Below, one piece after another: positions 44,269 through 53,518 of a stretch of 64,000 bases of DNA; position 1 is the stretch's first letter; each line of letters opens with the position of its first letter. The stretch spans positions 124,001 to 188,000 of the forward strand of contig CAVUPF010000001.1 in NCBI GenBank assembly GCA_963743285.1, written 5' to 3'. The position numbers and the translations under genes were made by a program. The notes below the pieces were generated by a model. That model worked only from the letters and a program-made list of their open reading frames with translations, searched no databases and had not been told where the DNA came from. This DNA is from CAVUPF01 sp963743285 (GTDB taxonomy: Bacteria; Actinomycetota; Thermoleophilia; Solirubrobacterales; 70-9).

Positions 44269-45626
44269 ATGCCGAGACGCGCCTCAAACAGGCGATCCGA
44301 TCCTCCAAAGGCATCCCTGTCCTTGGTCGCTAAAGACCGCCTGGTCTTCGGTCGGGAAGTCCACCACCCGGACGCGACGCTCTTCCGAAGGCTCATGCAC
44401 AAGGCACAGGCCGAAGGCCGGACTGGATTCACCTTCGATTTCACGGCGACGACCTTTGCGGCGCCCGTGGCGATGGCGCAGCTGGTCGTTCAGGCCGAGG
44501 CATGTCGACGTGCAGGCATGCACTTCGATGTCATCGATCCACAAGACCGCCCGACTCGAAGCATCTTTGAACACAGCAACTGGGCGCATCACCTCAGCCC
44601 GATCAACTACGAGGCGAACGAACGCCAGCCCGAAGGATGGCTCCCCGTCATCCGCTACCAAACCGATGAAGAGCTACTTGACCTCGTCAACCGCACTTGC
44701 GAGGTCGTGCTGCGCGAGGCAGATGTGCGCCGCTCGGCCCTACATGGCCTTGAGTGGGCACTGAATGAGATCGCCGATAACGTCTTCCAGCACGCCGATG
44801 CGCCCGAAGGAGGCCTAGTCGCAGTTACGGTCGCCGCTCGCCGCCGAAAGGTGCAGTTCGTCGTTGCCGACGCTGGCAATGGGATTCCGGCAACGATTCG
44901 CACTGGGCATCCTGGACTCAAGTCTGACCTAAGTGCCGTCCGGCACGCACTCAAACAGGGCGTCACTCGAGACCGCGCCATTGGGCCGGCAACGGGCTGG
45001 CTGGGGCACTCCGCATCGCGACAGCGGCAAGCGGCTCGTTCATCGTCCATTCAGGCCGGGCGTTGGTTCGTGCAAGCGCCGCCGATCCGAAGCCGACGGG
45101 GCAGCTCTCCCGTGCGGTTGATGCTCTGGACGGCACCGTCGTCTACTTTGAGATCACCGTCAACCGCGACTTTGATCTCGAAGGTGCGCTGCTCCAAGAC
45201 GGCATCGGGATAGCTGATTGGGACTACCTAGACGTCGTCTACGAACCGGACGAGCATGACATCCGGATATCCGTTCTTGAGGAGGCGACAAGCACCGCAA
45301 CTCGTATCGCCGGGCGTCCAGTTCGGGTCAAGGTCGGCAACCTCGTCGCGGCCCATCCGCAGGCCAAGGTCATTCTTGACTTTGCCGCTGTCGAGCGCGT
45401 TACGGCGAGCTTTGCCGACGAGGTCGTCGGCAAGCTCTACGCATCGCTCGGTACGGATCGCTTCGGTTCTCGCGTCGTTCTGGAGGGTCTTGGTGAGGGG
45501 CTCGTGCGAGGCCAAGTCGTTCGTGCGATGGGCCAACGCCGCGGCGAGGCCGAGCAGCGAGAGAAAAGGCGATCCATCGCCGCTCGCCGGAGGCGTCGTC
45601 GGCATTCCAGACGCCGCTCCGAGTGA
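44269..45626 (+). CDS. GHKL ATPase-like protein with C-terminal STAS-like domain, one frame break
   Basis: The first part (SLSLVAKDRLVFGRE, FTFDFTATTFAAPVAMAQLV) looks STAS-like, followed by a histidine-kinase-type ATP-binding fold: N box ALNEIADNVFQHAD, G1 box VVADAGNGIPATIR. Near 44991 one base is missing; shifting gives GNGLAGALRIATAASGSFIV (G2 box) and continues as VHSGRALVRASAADPKPTGQ, then a domain resembling STAS-like DUF4325 (ILDFAAVERVTASFADEVVG) to 45626. The layout suggests a regulatory ATPase of the anti-sigma or switch type. Without a phospho-acceptor domain, its partner is unknown. The mobile-element sigma factors nearby are possible partners. Confidence 0.62.
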
Positions 45627-45990
45627 CCGGGAGAGCGATCTATCCTACGCGGCTCGTCGAGGCACAGAGTTCGCTTCTGAATTCAGCCCTTCCAGCGCGG
45701 AAGCGATCGATTTTGATCGGCGCCCTCCCGGGGGCAACATCCCGCCAACTTCTGCATGTTTCGGAGGTCAGACTATTTCCGAGTGTGCTTCACATCTCTG
45801 TTCCGAACCAGTAGCTTTGACCGCTTGGTCAACAACGCCCCTATGGGGCTGAAATGACCGGCATCGCCGTTCCGCAGTGACCTTATCCTCCGGTATCTCC
45901 GTAGTGCCGTAACAGCGCAGACTAAACGCACCTCACGGAGCTACTTAGCCACACATAGCCGGTGATGGTCGCCGATTCACCCACCGTCTT
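45627..45990. other. Intergenic stretch upstream of the relaxase gene
   Basis: No gene recognised. The interval is less GC-rich than its neighbours. It would be a natural place for the relaxase promoter and possibly the nic site; I could not identify a nic consensus. Confidence 0.45.
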
Positions 45991-46842
45991 GTGGTATGTA
46001 GTCGCCGTGACTACGTTCGGTCGGTGCAGACCACCCACAAGATCCCCTGCGATTCCGCGACGAGATATGCGAAGTACCTGACCTCCACCTCGACGCGCGG
46101 CGATTACTACACCCGCGACAGCAAAAACGATTCGGAGGCACCCGTTCCGAGCCGCTGGCATGGCTCGCCGGGCCTGCTGTGCTCGCTCGGCCTCGACCCC
46201 GAGGAGCCGGTGGCGCGCGACGACCTGCGCGCGGTGATGCAGGGCTTCTCGCCGCTGACCGCCGAGCCGCTGCGTCCTGCAGGCTCCAATGGCACCAGGG
46301 TCGCCGGCGTCGAGCTGATGATGGCCCCGCCGAAGTCGGTCTCGGCGCTCTGGGCGACCGCCGGCCCCTACCGACGCGCCCAGATCGAGGCCGCCCATCA
46401 AAGGGCGGTGGCGAGCTCGCTTGAGAGGACCGAGCGCGAGGTCGCCTTGGTGCGCCGGAAGAGCGGCGGAGTGGTGCGCTTCGAGCGGGCCAAGAGCCTC
46501 CTGGCTGCCGAGTTCGTCCACACCTCCAGCCGCCTCGCCCAAAACCAGGAGGCCGGCGCCGTCCCCGACCCCCAGCTGCACTCCCACCTCGTCCTCTTCG
46601 CGGCCGAGAGAAGCGACGGCAAGCTCGCCGCGGTCGAATCGCGCCAGCTCTACCGCTCCGCCCGGGAGAACGGAGCCTGGTATCGAGCCGAGCTGGCCGC
46701 GAACCTACGCGAGCTGGGCCTGCCAATTGAACGGAGCACCGGCCGCAACGGACGCTACTTCGAGGTCCGTGGCGTCCCCGAGCAGTTGGCGAGCCGCTGG
46801 TCCTCCCGCTCCGAAGATGTCGACCGCGCCGCGCGAATCTTC
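45991..46842 (+). pseudogene. MobF (TrwC-like) relaxase, 5' part, interrupted by IS21-family element
   Basis: Encodes the relaxase domain: TRYAKYLTSTSTRGDYYTRD, ELMMAPPKSVSALWATAG, and the metal-binding PDPQLHSHLVLFAAERSDGK segment. MobF relaxases nick oriT through N-terminal tyrosines and unwind with a C-terminal helicase. The frame starts at GTG 45991; GTG 46024 is an alternative. At codon 284 (TTC, 46840-46842) it is cut by the IS; beyond this the frame runs on into IS sequence and stops at 46920. Together with 49447-51246 it makes an 883-residue protein. Confidence 0.85.
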
Positions 46843-46953
46843 TGGAAACGGCCACTTGCACTGGCCCCACCGCGGAACTCTGAACTGGCCCTACCCCGCG
46901 CTGGTTGTTGGTGTGCGTAGATGATCCCTGATCGACCCCTGCTGTGGAGTCTC

Positions 46954-47007
46954 GGCGAGCTCTGGGCGAAGCGAAGCCCGTAGGGCGAGCGCAGCCCAGA
47001 GCTCGCC
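46954..47007 (-). terminator. Hairpin downstream of istB
   Basis: GGCGAGCTCTGGGC (46954-46967) and GCCCAGAGCTCGCC (46994-47007) form a perfect 14-bp stem just past the istB stop, within the IS. Confidence 0.7.
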
Positions 47008-47013
47008 GGCGCG

Positions 47014-47796
47014 TCATCGGGCGGCCCCCTTCGCCTTGCGTTGGATGCCGTGGCGAAAGCGCCATGACTCGGTGCCGGTCTCGATGATGTGAGCCCGGTG
47101 GGTGATGCGGTCGACGACGGCCTTGGCCAGACGCGGGTCGGGGAACACTTTGGTCCACTCGCCGAAGGGGAGGTTGGTGGTGACGATCAGGCTGGCTCGC
47201 TCGTTTCGCTCGGAGATGACCTGGAAGACGAGCTCGGCGGCACCCTTGGGGAGCGCCAGGTAGCCGAGCTCGTCGAGCACCACAAGCTCGGTGCGCGCGT
47301 AGCGGGCCACGACGCGGGCGAGCTCTCTTCGGCTCTCGGCTTCTTGGAGCTCGTTGGCGAGCCCGGCGAGGGTGGTGAAACGCACCCGTCTGCCCTGCTG
47401 GCAGGCGCAGACCGCCAGCGCCGTGGCCAGCATCGTCTTCCCCGTACCCGATTCACCGATCAGGATCACCGACTCGCGGTCATCGATCCAGGAGCACTCG
47501 GCCAGCGCGGCGATCGCGGCCTGCGAGACCTTCGGGTTATCAGCGAAGCGGAAGTCCTCCAGGCGCTTCATCACCGGGAAACGGGCTTCCAGCAGGCGTC
47601 GACGTTCACGGCGCTCAGAGCGCTCTGCCATCTCCGCTTCAAGGAGCGCCGCGAGGTACGTGACCGGTGTCTGCTGCTCGCGCAGGGCCTCCTCGGCGAG
47701 CGCCTTGAAGCGCCGTCTGACGGTCGGGAGCTTCAGCTCGATCGCCTGCGCCTCGATCAGCGCCTCGATCGCCTGGGTCTTCGCCGGCGCGCTCAT
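47014..47796 (-). CDS. istB: IS21 helper ATPase
   Basis: 260 residues, DnaC-like AAA+ ATPase. Walker A GESGTGKTMLATALAVCACQ, Walker B LVVLDELGYLALPKG, sensor ISERNERASLIVTTNLPFGE. IstB loads the IstA transposase and bends target DNA. It overlaps istA by 4 bp, as is typical. Intact, so the IS may be active. Confidence 0.93.
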   Translation of the reverse strand: MSAPAKTQAIEALIEAQAIELKLPTVRRRFKALAEEALREQQTPVTYLAALLEAEMAERSERRERRRLLEARFPVMKRLEDFRFADNPKVSQAAIAALAECSWIDDRESVILIGESGTGKTMLATALAVCACQQGRRVRFTTLAGLANELQEAESRRELARVVARYARTELVVLDELGYLALPKGAAELVFQVISERNERASLIVTTNLPFGEWTKVFPDPRLAKAVVDRITHRAHIIETGTESWRFRHGIQRKAKGAAR

Positions 47797-49325
47797 CGGC
47801 TCACCGCGGCTTCGAGCAGCTGGTCATAGTCACCGAGGCTCGGCTCGGGTCCACCGATGATCGAGAGCCTCTCCGAGAGCTCGATGCCGGGCGGCTCGGC
47901 GCGCTCAGAGCGCCTGGCAAGCAAGGCGACCGCACGCCCGTCGCTTGCACCGGCGGCCAGTGCGCCACGGACGGCGAGCTCGACGCGTGCGGGTCTGAGC
48001 TCGCGGGCGAGCAGCAGCACGTCGACCATCTGCCGGGCGGCCTCTGAGGCGCCATAGCGTGCCTCGATCGCCGTCCACAGCTCGTCAAAGCAGGCTGGCC
48101 ATGAGCCCCGCTCACGCGCCTGGGCAAGGGGCAGCGAGGAGCGCAGCGCCCCCGGCTTTCGCCGCAACAGCTCGAGGTAGTGGTCGAGCTTCCCCGAGAC
48201 GCCGTAGCGGCCCCCCAGGCGCTCGTGAACGGCGATCAGCTGGTGCTCGTGGAAGACCTCGATCTCTCTAGCACCGATCTTCACGAGCACCTTTCGCCCG
48301 ACCAGTGAGACCGGAACCGAGTAGCGGTTTTGGCGGACCGTGACGAGCGCCTTGGAGTCGACCCTCGGCGTCGATTGCTCACGCGCGTCAAACGGCTCTG
48401 CCGGCGCCGCTCGCAGATCTGCCAGCTCCGCCGAGAGGGCCTCACCGACGGTCACCGCGCGGCCGCTGATCGTGCGCTTCAAATCTGAATTACAGCCGGC
48501 GGCGATCAGCACGTTCAGCTCAGCGATGCTCTGGACCTCGGGCAAGGGGACGAAGTGCCGGCGGCGATAGCGGCCCACCTCACCCTCGACGCCGCCCTTT
48601 TCGTGGGCGCCCTGCTCGCCGGGCTCGCAGAAGGAGGACTCGAACAGGTAGTGGGAGCGCAGCGCGATGAAGCGGTCTGACTCGAGGCGTCTGCGGCCCT
48701 TGAGGATCTTCGTGACCGCAGCCTTCAGGTTGTCGTAGCGGATCGTCTGGAAGACCCCGCCGAACCAGTCAAAAGCACCGGCGTGGGCCTCGAGGAATGC
48801 CTGCTGGGTCTGGCGCGAGAAGGCCATCGCGAAGGCGGCGCCGGAGTGACAGGCGCGCATGTGGAAGACGAACACCTTGGTGGGGACTCCCCGCAGGATC
48901 ACGACCGCCTCGCCCCAGTCGACCTCCGCCTCGACGCCGGGGTCGTGCACTAGGGGCACCATCGCCGCCGGCGGCTCGCCCAGCTCTCTGCGGCGGTGGG
49001 CAACCCACTTGCGCACCGCACGCTCAGAGACCTCTGCGCCGTGCTCCTCGCCGAGGCGCTCCCAGATGCGGTGGGCGGTGTGGCGCTGCTTTCGCGGGGC
49101 GTCTCGGTCCGCGATCAGCCAGCCGTCGATCAGCTCCCGGTATAAGCCGAGTTTCGGCGCCGGGCGACCCTCAGGGCGCTTGCGCGGTGAAGGCAGCGGC
49201 GAGGCAAGCGCCTGACGGACAGCGCGACGATGGACACCGTGGCGCTCTGCCAAGGCCCTGATCGAAAGGCCCTCACGGTCGCGATCTCTTCTTATCTGCT
49301 CGAACGTCTCCACTCGTGATCCCAT
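47793..49325 (-). CDS. istA: IS21 transposase
   Basis: 510 residues. N-terminal HTH (IRRDRDREGLSIRALAERHG, VHRRAVRQAL), then the DDE/RNase H-like core: first Asp in VEAEVDWGEAVVILRG, second Asp in TIRYDNLKAAV, Glu in EKGGVEGEVGRYRRR. C-terminal beta-barrel-like part NRYSVPVSLVGRKVLVKIGA. Length and motif spacing are normal, suggesting an active enzyme. Confidence 0.93.
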   Translation of the reverse strand: MGSRVETFEQIRRDRDREGLSIRALAERHGVHRRAVRQALASPLPSPRKRPEGRPAPKLGLYRELIDGWLIADRDAPRKQRHTAHRIWERLGEEHGAEVSERAVRKWVAHRRRELGEPPAAMVPLVHDPGVEAEVDWGEAVVILRGVPTKVFVFHMRACHSGAAFAMAFSRQTQQAFLEAHAGAFDWFGGVFQTIRYDNLKAAVTKILKGRRRLESDRFIALRSHYLFESSFCEPGEQGAHEKGGVEGEVGRYRRRHFVPLPEVQSIAELNVLIAAGCNSDLKRTISGRAVTVGEALSAELADLRAAPAEPFDAREQSTPRVDSKALVTVRQNRYSVPVSLVGRKVLVKIGAREIEVFHEHQLIAVHERLGGRYGVSGKLDHYLELLRRKPGALRSSLPLAQARERGSWPACFDELWTAIEARYGASEAARQMVDVLLLARELRPARVELAVRGALAAGASDGRAVALLARRSERAEPPGIELSERLSIIGGPEPSLGDYDQLLEAAVSR

Positions 49326-49446
49326 CCCTGTCTGCCGCCTTCCGTTCGAGCTTCATGAGACTCGAACAGTCCGCGGCGGGTCGGACGGGGTGGGGCCATT
49401 TCAAGGTTCCGGAGTGGGGCCAAGTGAGAGTTCCGTTCCCATCTTC

Positions 49447-51246
49447 CGCCAGCGCTACGGACGCGAGCCCCGCGCCGGGGAGCTGGGTTCACTGACGATC
49501 TCCACCCGCGGCTCAAAGAACGCCGCCGATCGGCTTGACGTCAACGAGGCTTGGCGAGCGGTGGGGGAGGAGCACGGGTTGAGCGTCGAGCGCACCGAGC
49601 AGTTGTTTGATGAGCGCTCGATCTCTAACCAGGAGGACATCGACCTCCGCGCCGAGCTGCTGACCGAGGTGACCCGCGAGCGCGCGACGATCGACAACTG
49701 CGACCTGCGCGCCAAGGCCTACGAGCTTGCCGCTGGAGCCTGTCGCCCAGACGAGGGCGACCGCCTGATCGCGGAGCTGACCCGCAGCGGCGAGCTGGTC
49801 CGGCTCGAGGACGGCAGGTGGACGACGCGGCGCCTGCGCGAGCTGGAGCAGGCCACGGTCGACATCGCTGAACGGCGCGCCACTGAAGACGCCGCGCCGC
49901 TCAGCGAGGCGTTCCTCAAGCAAGCACGCCGCGAGATCGGCAAGGAGATCCACGGCTCGCTCTCCCAAGAGCAACGCGAAGCCCTGGAGACAATCACCGG
50001 CCCCGGCGCCATCTCGCAGCTCGTCGGCCGCGCCGGCACCGGCAAGGGCGTGGTGGTCTCTACCGCTGCCCGAGCCTGGCAGCTCGAGGGCTATGAGGTG
50101 ATCGGCACCGCGGTCGCCGGCGCCACCGCGCAGCGGTTGGGGGAGGACGCAAAGCTCGATCGCTCCTTCACCGCCGACGGTCTCTGCAACGGCGTCGAGA
50201 AAGGCCGCGTTGAGCTGGGCCCCAGGGTCGTCGTGGTCATCGACGAGGCCGGGATGGCCGACACCGTGCACCTCGCCCGGATCGCCGAGATCACTTCAGA
50301 GAGCAAGAGCAAGCTCGTGCTAGCCGGCGACGCCGCGCAACTGGGCCCGATCGGCGCCGGCGGGCTCTTCGAGCAGCTGCGGGATCGCGTCCCCAGCGCC
50401 GAGCTGACCGAGGTCCACCGCGCCCAGCACGACTGGGAGCGCCGGGCCTGGGAGCAGGTACGAAACGGCGAACCCGGTCCAGCGCTCGCTCAGTACCAGG
50501 CCCACGATCGCCTCCATATCCACGACACCCGCGCCCAGGCCGCAGAAGCGATGGTCGCCGACTGGGATGAGACCAGACAGCGCCTGCCCGCCGGCCGGGC
50601 GGTGATGATCACCGACGCCTCCAACAAAGAGCGCGACCAGATCAACGCGATGGCCCAGGAGCGCCGGGCAGCCGCTGGCGAGCTCGGTGCTCACCGAGTC
50701 GAACTGCCCGGCAAGCCCTACGGCCTTGCCGCGGGCGATGAGGTGATCTTCTCGGCCCAGCTCCCCGTCTCTGGTGAGCGGCGGGTCGAGAACGGGATCA
50801 CCGGCAGCATCGTTGACGCCGATCTCGACCTCGGCCGGGTCACGGTCGAGACCCACGAGCGCGAGCCGCGCGAGGTCGAGGTCGATACCGCGAAGTTCTC
50901 CGACCTCAATCTCGGCTACGCCGTTCACGTTTACAAGGCCCAGGGCATCACCGCCGAGACCTCGGGCATCCTCACGGGCGGCTGGCAGACCGACCGCGAG
51001 CACGCTTACGTAGCGCTCAGCCGCGCCCGCGAGCAGACTCAAATCTACGTCTCGCGCGAGGATCTCGGTGAGGCGGGCATGGATATCGGCGCGATCGAAC
51101 GACTCGGGGAGAGGCTCCGCCGTAGCGGGGCGCAGGAGGCGAGCATTAGCAAGGGGGTCGACCAACGGGCCGCGGAGCGCCGAGCGCAACTCGAGCGCGG
51201 GATCGAATTGGACCGCGACGTCGACCGTGGGTTCGGGATCGGGTAG
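49447..51246 (+). pseudogene. MobF relaxase, 3' part with TraI/RecD-like helicase domain
   Basis: Continues the relaxase frame after the IS: RQRYGREPRAGELGSLTIST, then a helicase with Walker A ISQLVGRAGTGKGVVVSTAA, Walker B VVVVIDEAGMADTVHLARI, KLVLAGDAAQLGPIGAGGLF and motif VI LGYAVHVYKAQGITAE with YVALSRAREQTQIYVS. Without the IS this would be fused to 45991-46842. As found, the helicase could be expressed only from a start inside the IS end (ATG 49390 in frame), separated from the nicking domain. Confidence 0.87.
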
Positions 51247-51353
51247 CCGCTTCGCGCGCAACCAGCCTATCCATGCGGGCACCCGCTGCCCCTTCGCAGA
51301 GCTGAAGAGGCCTCAAGGGTTGGTCCCCGGTGCGTTAGCCATAATCCGTCGTA

Positions 51354-52497
51354 TGGCGGTCCGGGTCGACGTGGCGCCCTCGCTGCTGGCGTGGGCTAGT
51401 GAGCGCTCCGGCCGCGATCCGGGGGAGTTGGGTGAGCGCTTTCCGAAGCTGGAAGCCTGGACGAGCGGCGACACTCGTCCGACTCTCAAGCAGCTTGAGA
51501 AGTTTGCCCGGGCGACCGACACGCCGGTCGGCTTCCTGTTCTCCAGACCCCTCCGGAGGAGCAACTCCCGGTTCCCGACTTCAGGACGATGCCCGGTGCC
51601 GAACCAACCCGACCGAGCCCGAACCTGCTCGAGACGATCTTCATCTGCGAGCAGCGCCAAGAGTGGTATCGCAGCTACATGCAGGCGATCGGCGCCGAGC
51701 CCTTGGATTTCGTCGGATCGCTGAAGACCTCGGCCAAAGTCACCGCCGCCGCCAAACGCATCCGCCATGCGCTCGGCTTTGACCTTGCTGATCGAGGCGA
51801 GATGGCCAATTGGTCTGAAGCTTTGCGCGAGTTCGTCGAACGCGCCGAGGATGCCGGGGTTCTCGTCATGATCAGCGGGGTTGTCGGGAGCAATACCCGC
51901 CGCAAGCTCGATCCCGCCGAGTTCAGGGGTTTCGCTTTGGTAGATGACCTCGCGCCGGTTGTCTTCGTCAACGGCGCCGACACCAAAGCGGCACAGATCT
52001 TTACCTTGGCCCACGAGTTGACCCACGTATGGCTTGGCCAGCCGGCTCTCTCCAATCCCCGGCTAAACGTTCGAAGCGACCGAGATGTCGAGCGGTGGTG
52101 TAACGCCGTCGCTGGGGAGCTGTTGGTGCCGATCGACTCTCTCCGCAAGGAGTACTCCGGGCAGGGGCCCCTGGCCGAGGAATTGGCCCGCTTGGCTCGC
52201 TTCTACAAGGTCAGCACTCTTGTCGTTCTACGACGCATCTTTGACGCCAACTATCTGCAGTGGAACGAGTACGAGGCTGCCTTCGCCGACGAGCTCTCGC
52301 GAATCACGGAGGCGAAGGGCGCCAGCGGCGGCAACTTCTACTACACCCAGCCTGTTCGCACCAGCAAGCGCTTTGCCCAGGCAATCCTTGCCGACACCCA
52401 GGAAGGCCGGACGCTTCACCGCGATGCGTTCCGCCTGCTCGGCATCCGCAAGTACAAGACTTTCAAAGAACTTGCCGAGCATCTCGGAGCGGCTTGA
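51354..52497 (+). CDS. XRE-ImmA/IrrE fusion regulator-protease with one frame break
   Basis: The N-terminus MAVRVDVAPSLLAWASERSG, TLKQLEKFARATDTPVGFLF is an XRE HTH. At about 51551 a single C appears to be missing: restoring it gives FLFLQTPPEEQLPVPDFRTM, the usual linker, and the frame then runs as a DUF955 peptidase with zinc motif IFTLAHELTHVWLG to the stop at 52497. ImmA/IrrE proteases cleave repressors; in this arrangement the protein acts as the antitoxin for the downstream DUF4411 protein, with which it overlaps (TGATG). Confidence 0.78.
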
Positions 52498-52985
52498 TGT
52501 ATCTGCTCGACGCCAACGTCTTCATCCAGGCCAAGAACCTGCACTACGGTTTCGACTTCTGTCCTGCCTTCTGGGACTGGTTGGGCCAGGAACACTCCGC
52601 CGAGAAGGTCCACAGCGTCGAGAAAGTATTTGACGAGATCAAGGCCGGGGACGATGAACTGACCGAGTGGGCGCAGGCCCGGCCGGAGTTCTTCTTGATT
52701 CCAGACGAGCCGGTAGTTCCCAGCCTCCAGACGGTGAGCAACTGGGCTGCAGCCGCAGACTATGAGCCCGCAGCCGTGAACACCTTCCTCCAAGGCGGTG
52801 ATTACTACCTCGTCGCTCATGCCCACGCACATGGCCTCACGGTGGTGACCCACGAGACCCCTGCGAACTCGGCGAAGAGGATCAAGATCCCTAACGCCTG
52901 CATTGCGCTGAAGGTCAAGTGCATGAATCCCTACGAGATGCTCCGGGCGGAGCGCGCGCGCTTTGTGCTCGGACCTTCGAATTGA
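52497..52985 (+). CDS. DUF4411-family PIN-like toxin
   Basis: 162 residues from the ATG overlapping the previous stop. MYLLDANVFIQAKNLHYGFD has the first PIN aspartate; GGDYYLVAHAHAHGLTVVTH supplies the central acid, and IKIPNACIALKVKCMNPYEM ends the fold. DUF4411 proteins usually follow XRE/ImmA-IrrE genes and are regarded as toxin ribonucleases. Both partners are coupled here. Nuclease activity is inferred from the fold. Confidence 0.8.
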   Translation: MYLLDANVFIQAKNLHYGFDFCPAFWDWLGQEHSAEKVHSVEKVFDEIKAGDDELTEWAQARPEFFLIPDEPVVPSLQTVSNWAAAADYEPAAVNTFLQGGDYYLVAHAHAHGLTVVTHETPANSAKRIKIPNACIALKVKCMNPYEMLRAERARFVLGPSN

Positions 52986-53518
52986 TTTAGCAGACTGGCC
53001 AGGTCGGCAGGCTGGGTTGCGCCAACTCCTGCCAACCCGAGGAGATTGTGGGCAGGTCCGCCGTCAACCCACTAGCCGCACTTTTGGGGTCGCTATCGCG
53101 GCCTTGCGGGTGACTGGGGCGCGGCTGGTCTTTCCGGTCAGTCAGCGTGAGCCCCAGCTGAGTCGGTTGCTAGACGATGGAGCATCATCAGCCAGCGAGA
53201 ATTTGACTCTGCATAAAGGCGATATTCGATCGTTGATATCCGTTCAAAACCGCCCCCGCGATCTAAGCAAGCCCGCTACGGCAAGTTTTGCAAGATCTCG
53301 CGTGCTTGGCGCACCCAGGGAGCGGGCACCAAACGGGCACCAATTCATTCCCCCGGAAACGGGAAATGCAGCCTCGGCCCAGCCCGCGTCGCGGGCTGGG
53401 TCTGGCGCGAAGTCTGAGCGGCGAAAGACCAGGGATCGGATATCGCGCGATTTGGAAACCGCGCTTGGTACAGCCCCAGGGGCGGATACGGCGGTGAGGG
53501 TCGGACGAGGAGGAATGC
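52986..53518. other. Intergenic stretch between the toxin module and the kinase gene
   Basis: No gene recognised; a + frame is open across most of it, but it has no start site and no family. GCGGGCACCAAACGGGCACCAA near 53323 contains a short direct repeat, GGGCACCAA. A hairpin lies at 53378-53400. The interval marks the change from + strand mobile genes to the - strand defence island, so it may hold a recombination junction. Confidence 0.45.
53378..53400. terminator. Perfect 10-bp hairpin
   Basis: CCCAGCCCGC, loop GTC, GCGGGCTGGG. It lies 119 bp past the stop of the kinase-fusion gene (read on the - strand) and 393 bp after the DUF4411 gene, and may terminate either. Confidence 0.55.

Larger units (their letters stand above)
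46843..49440 (-). mobile_element. IS21-family insertion sequence
   Basis: 2598 bp flanked by direct repeats ATCTTC (46837-46842 and 49441-49446). The ends hold matching subterminal blocks: TGGCCCCAC.GCGGAAC..TGAA.TGGCCC.ACCCCG at 46862-46898 and its inverted counterpart at 49386-49422, 18-19 bp from each end. It carries istA and istB on the - strand in the usual overlapping order. It sits inside the MobF relaxase gene, and exact removal with one repeat restores that frame. Confidence 0.9.
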
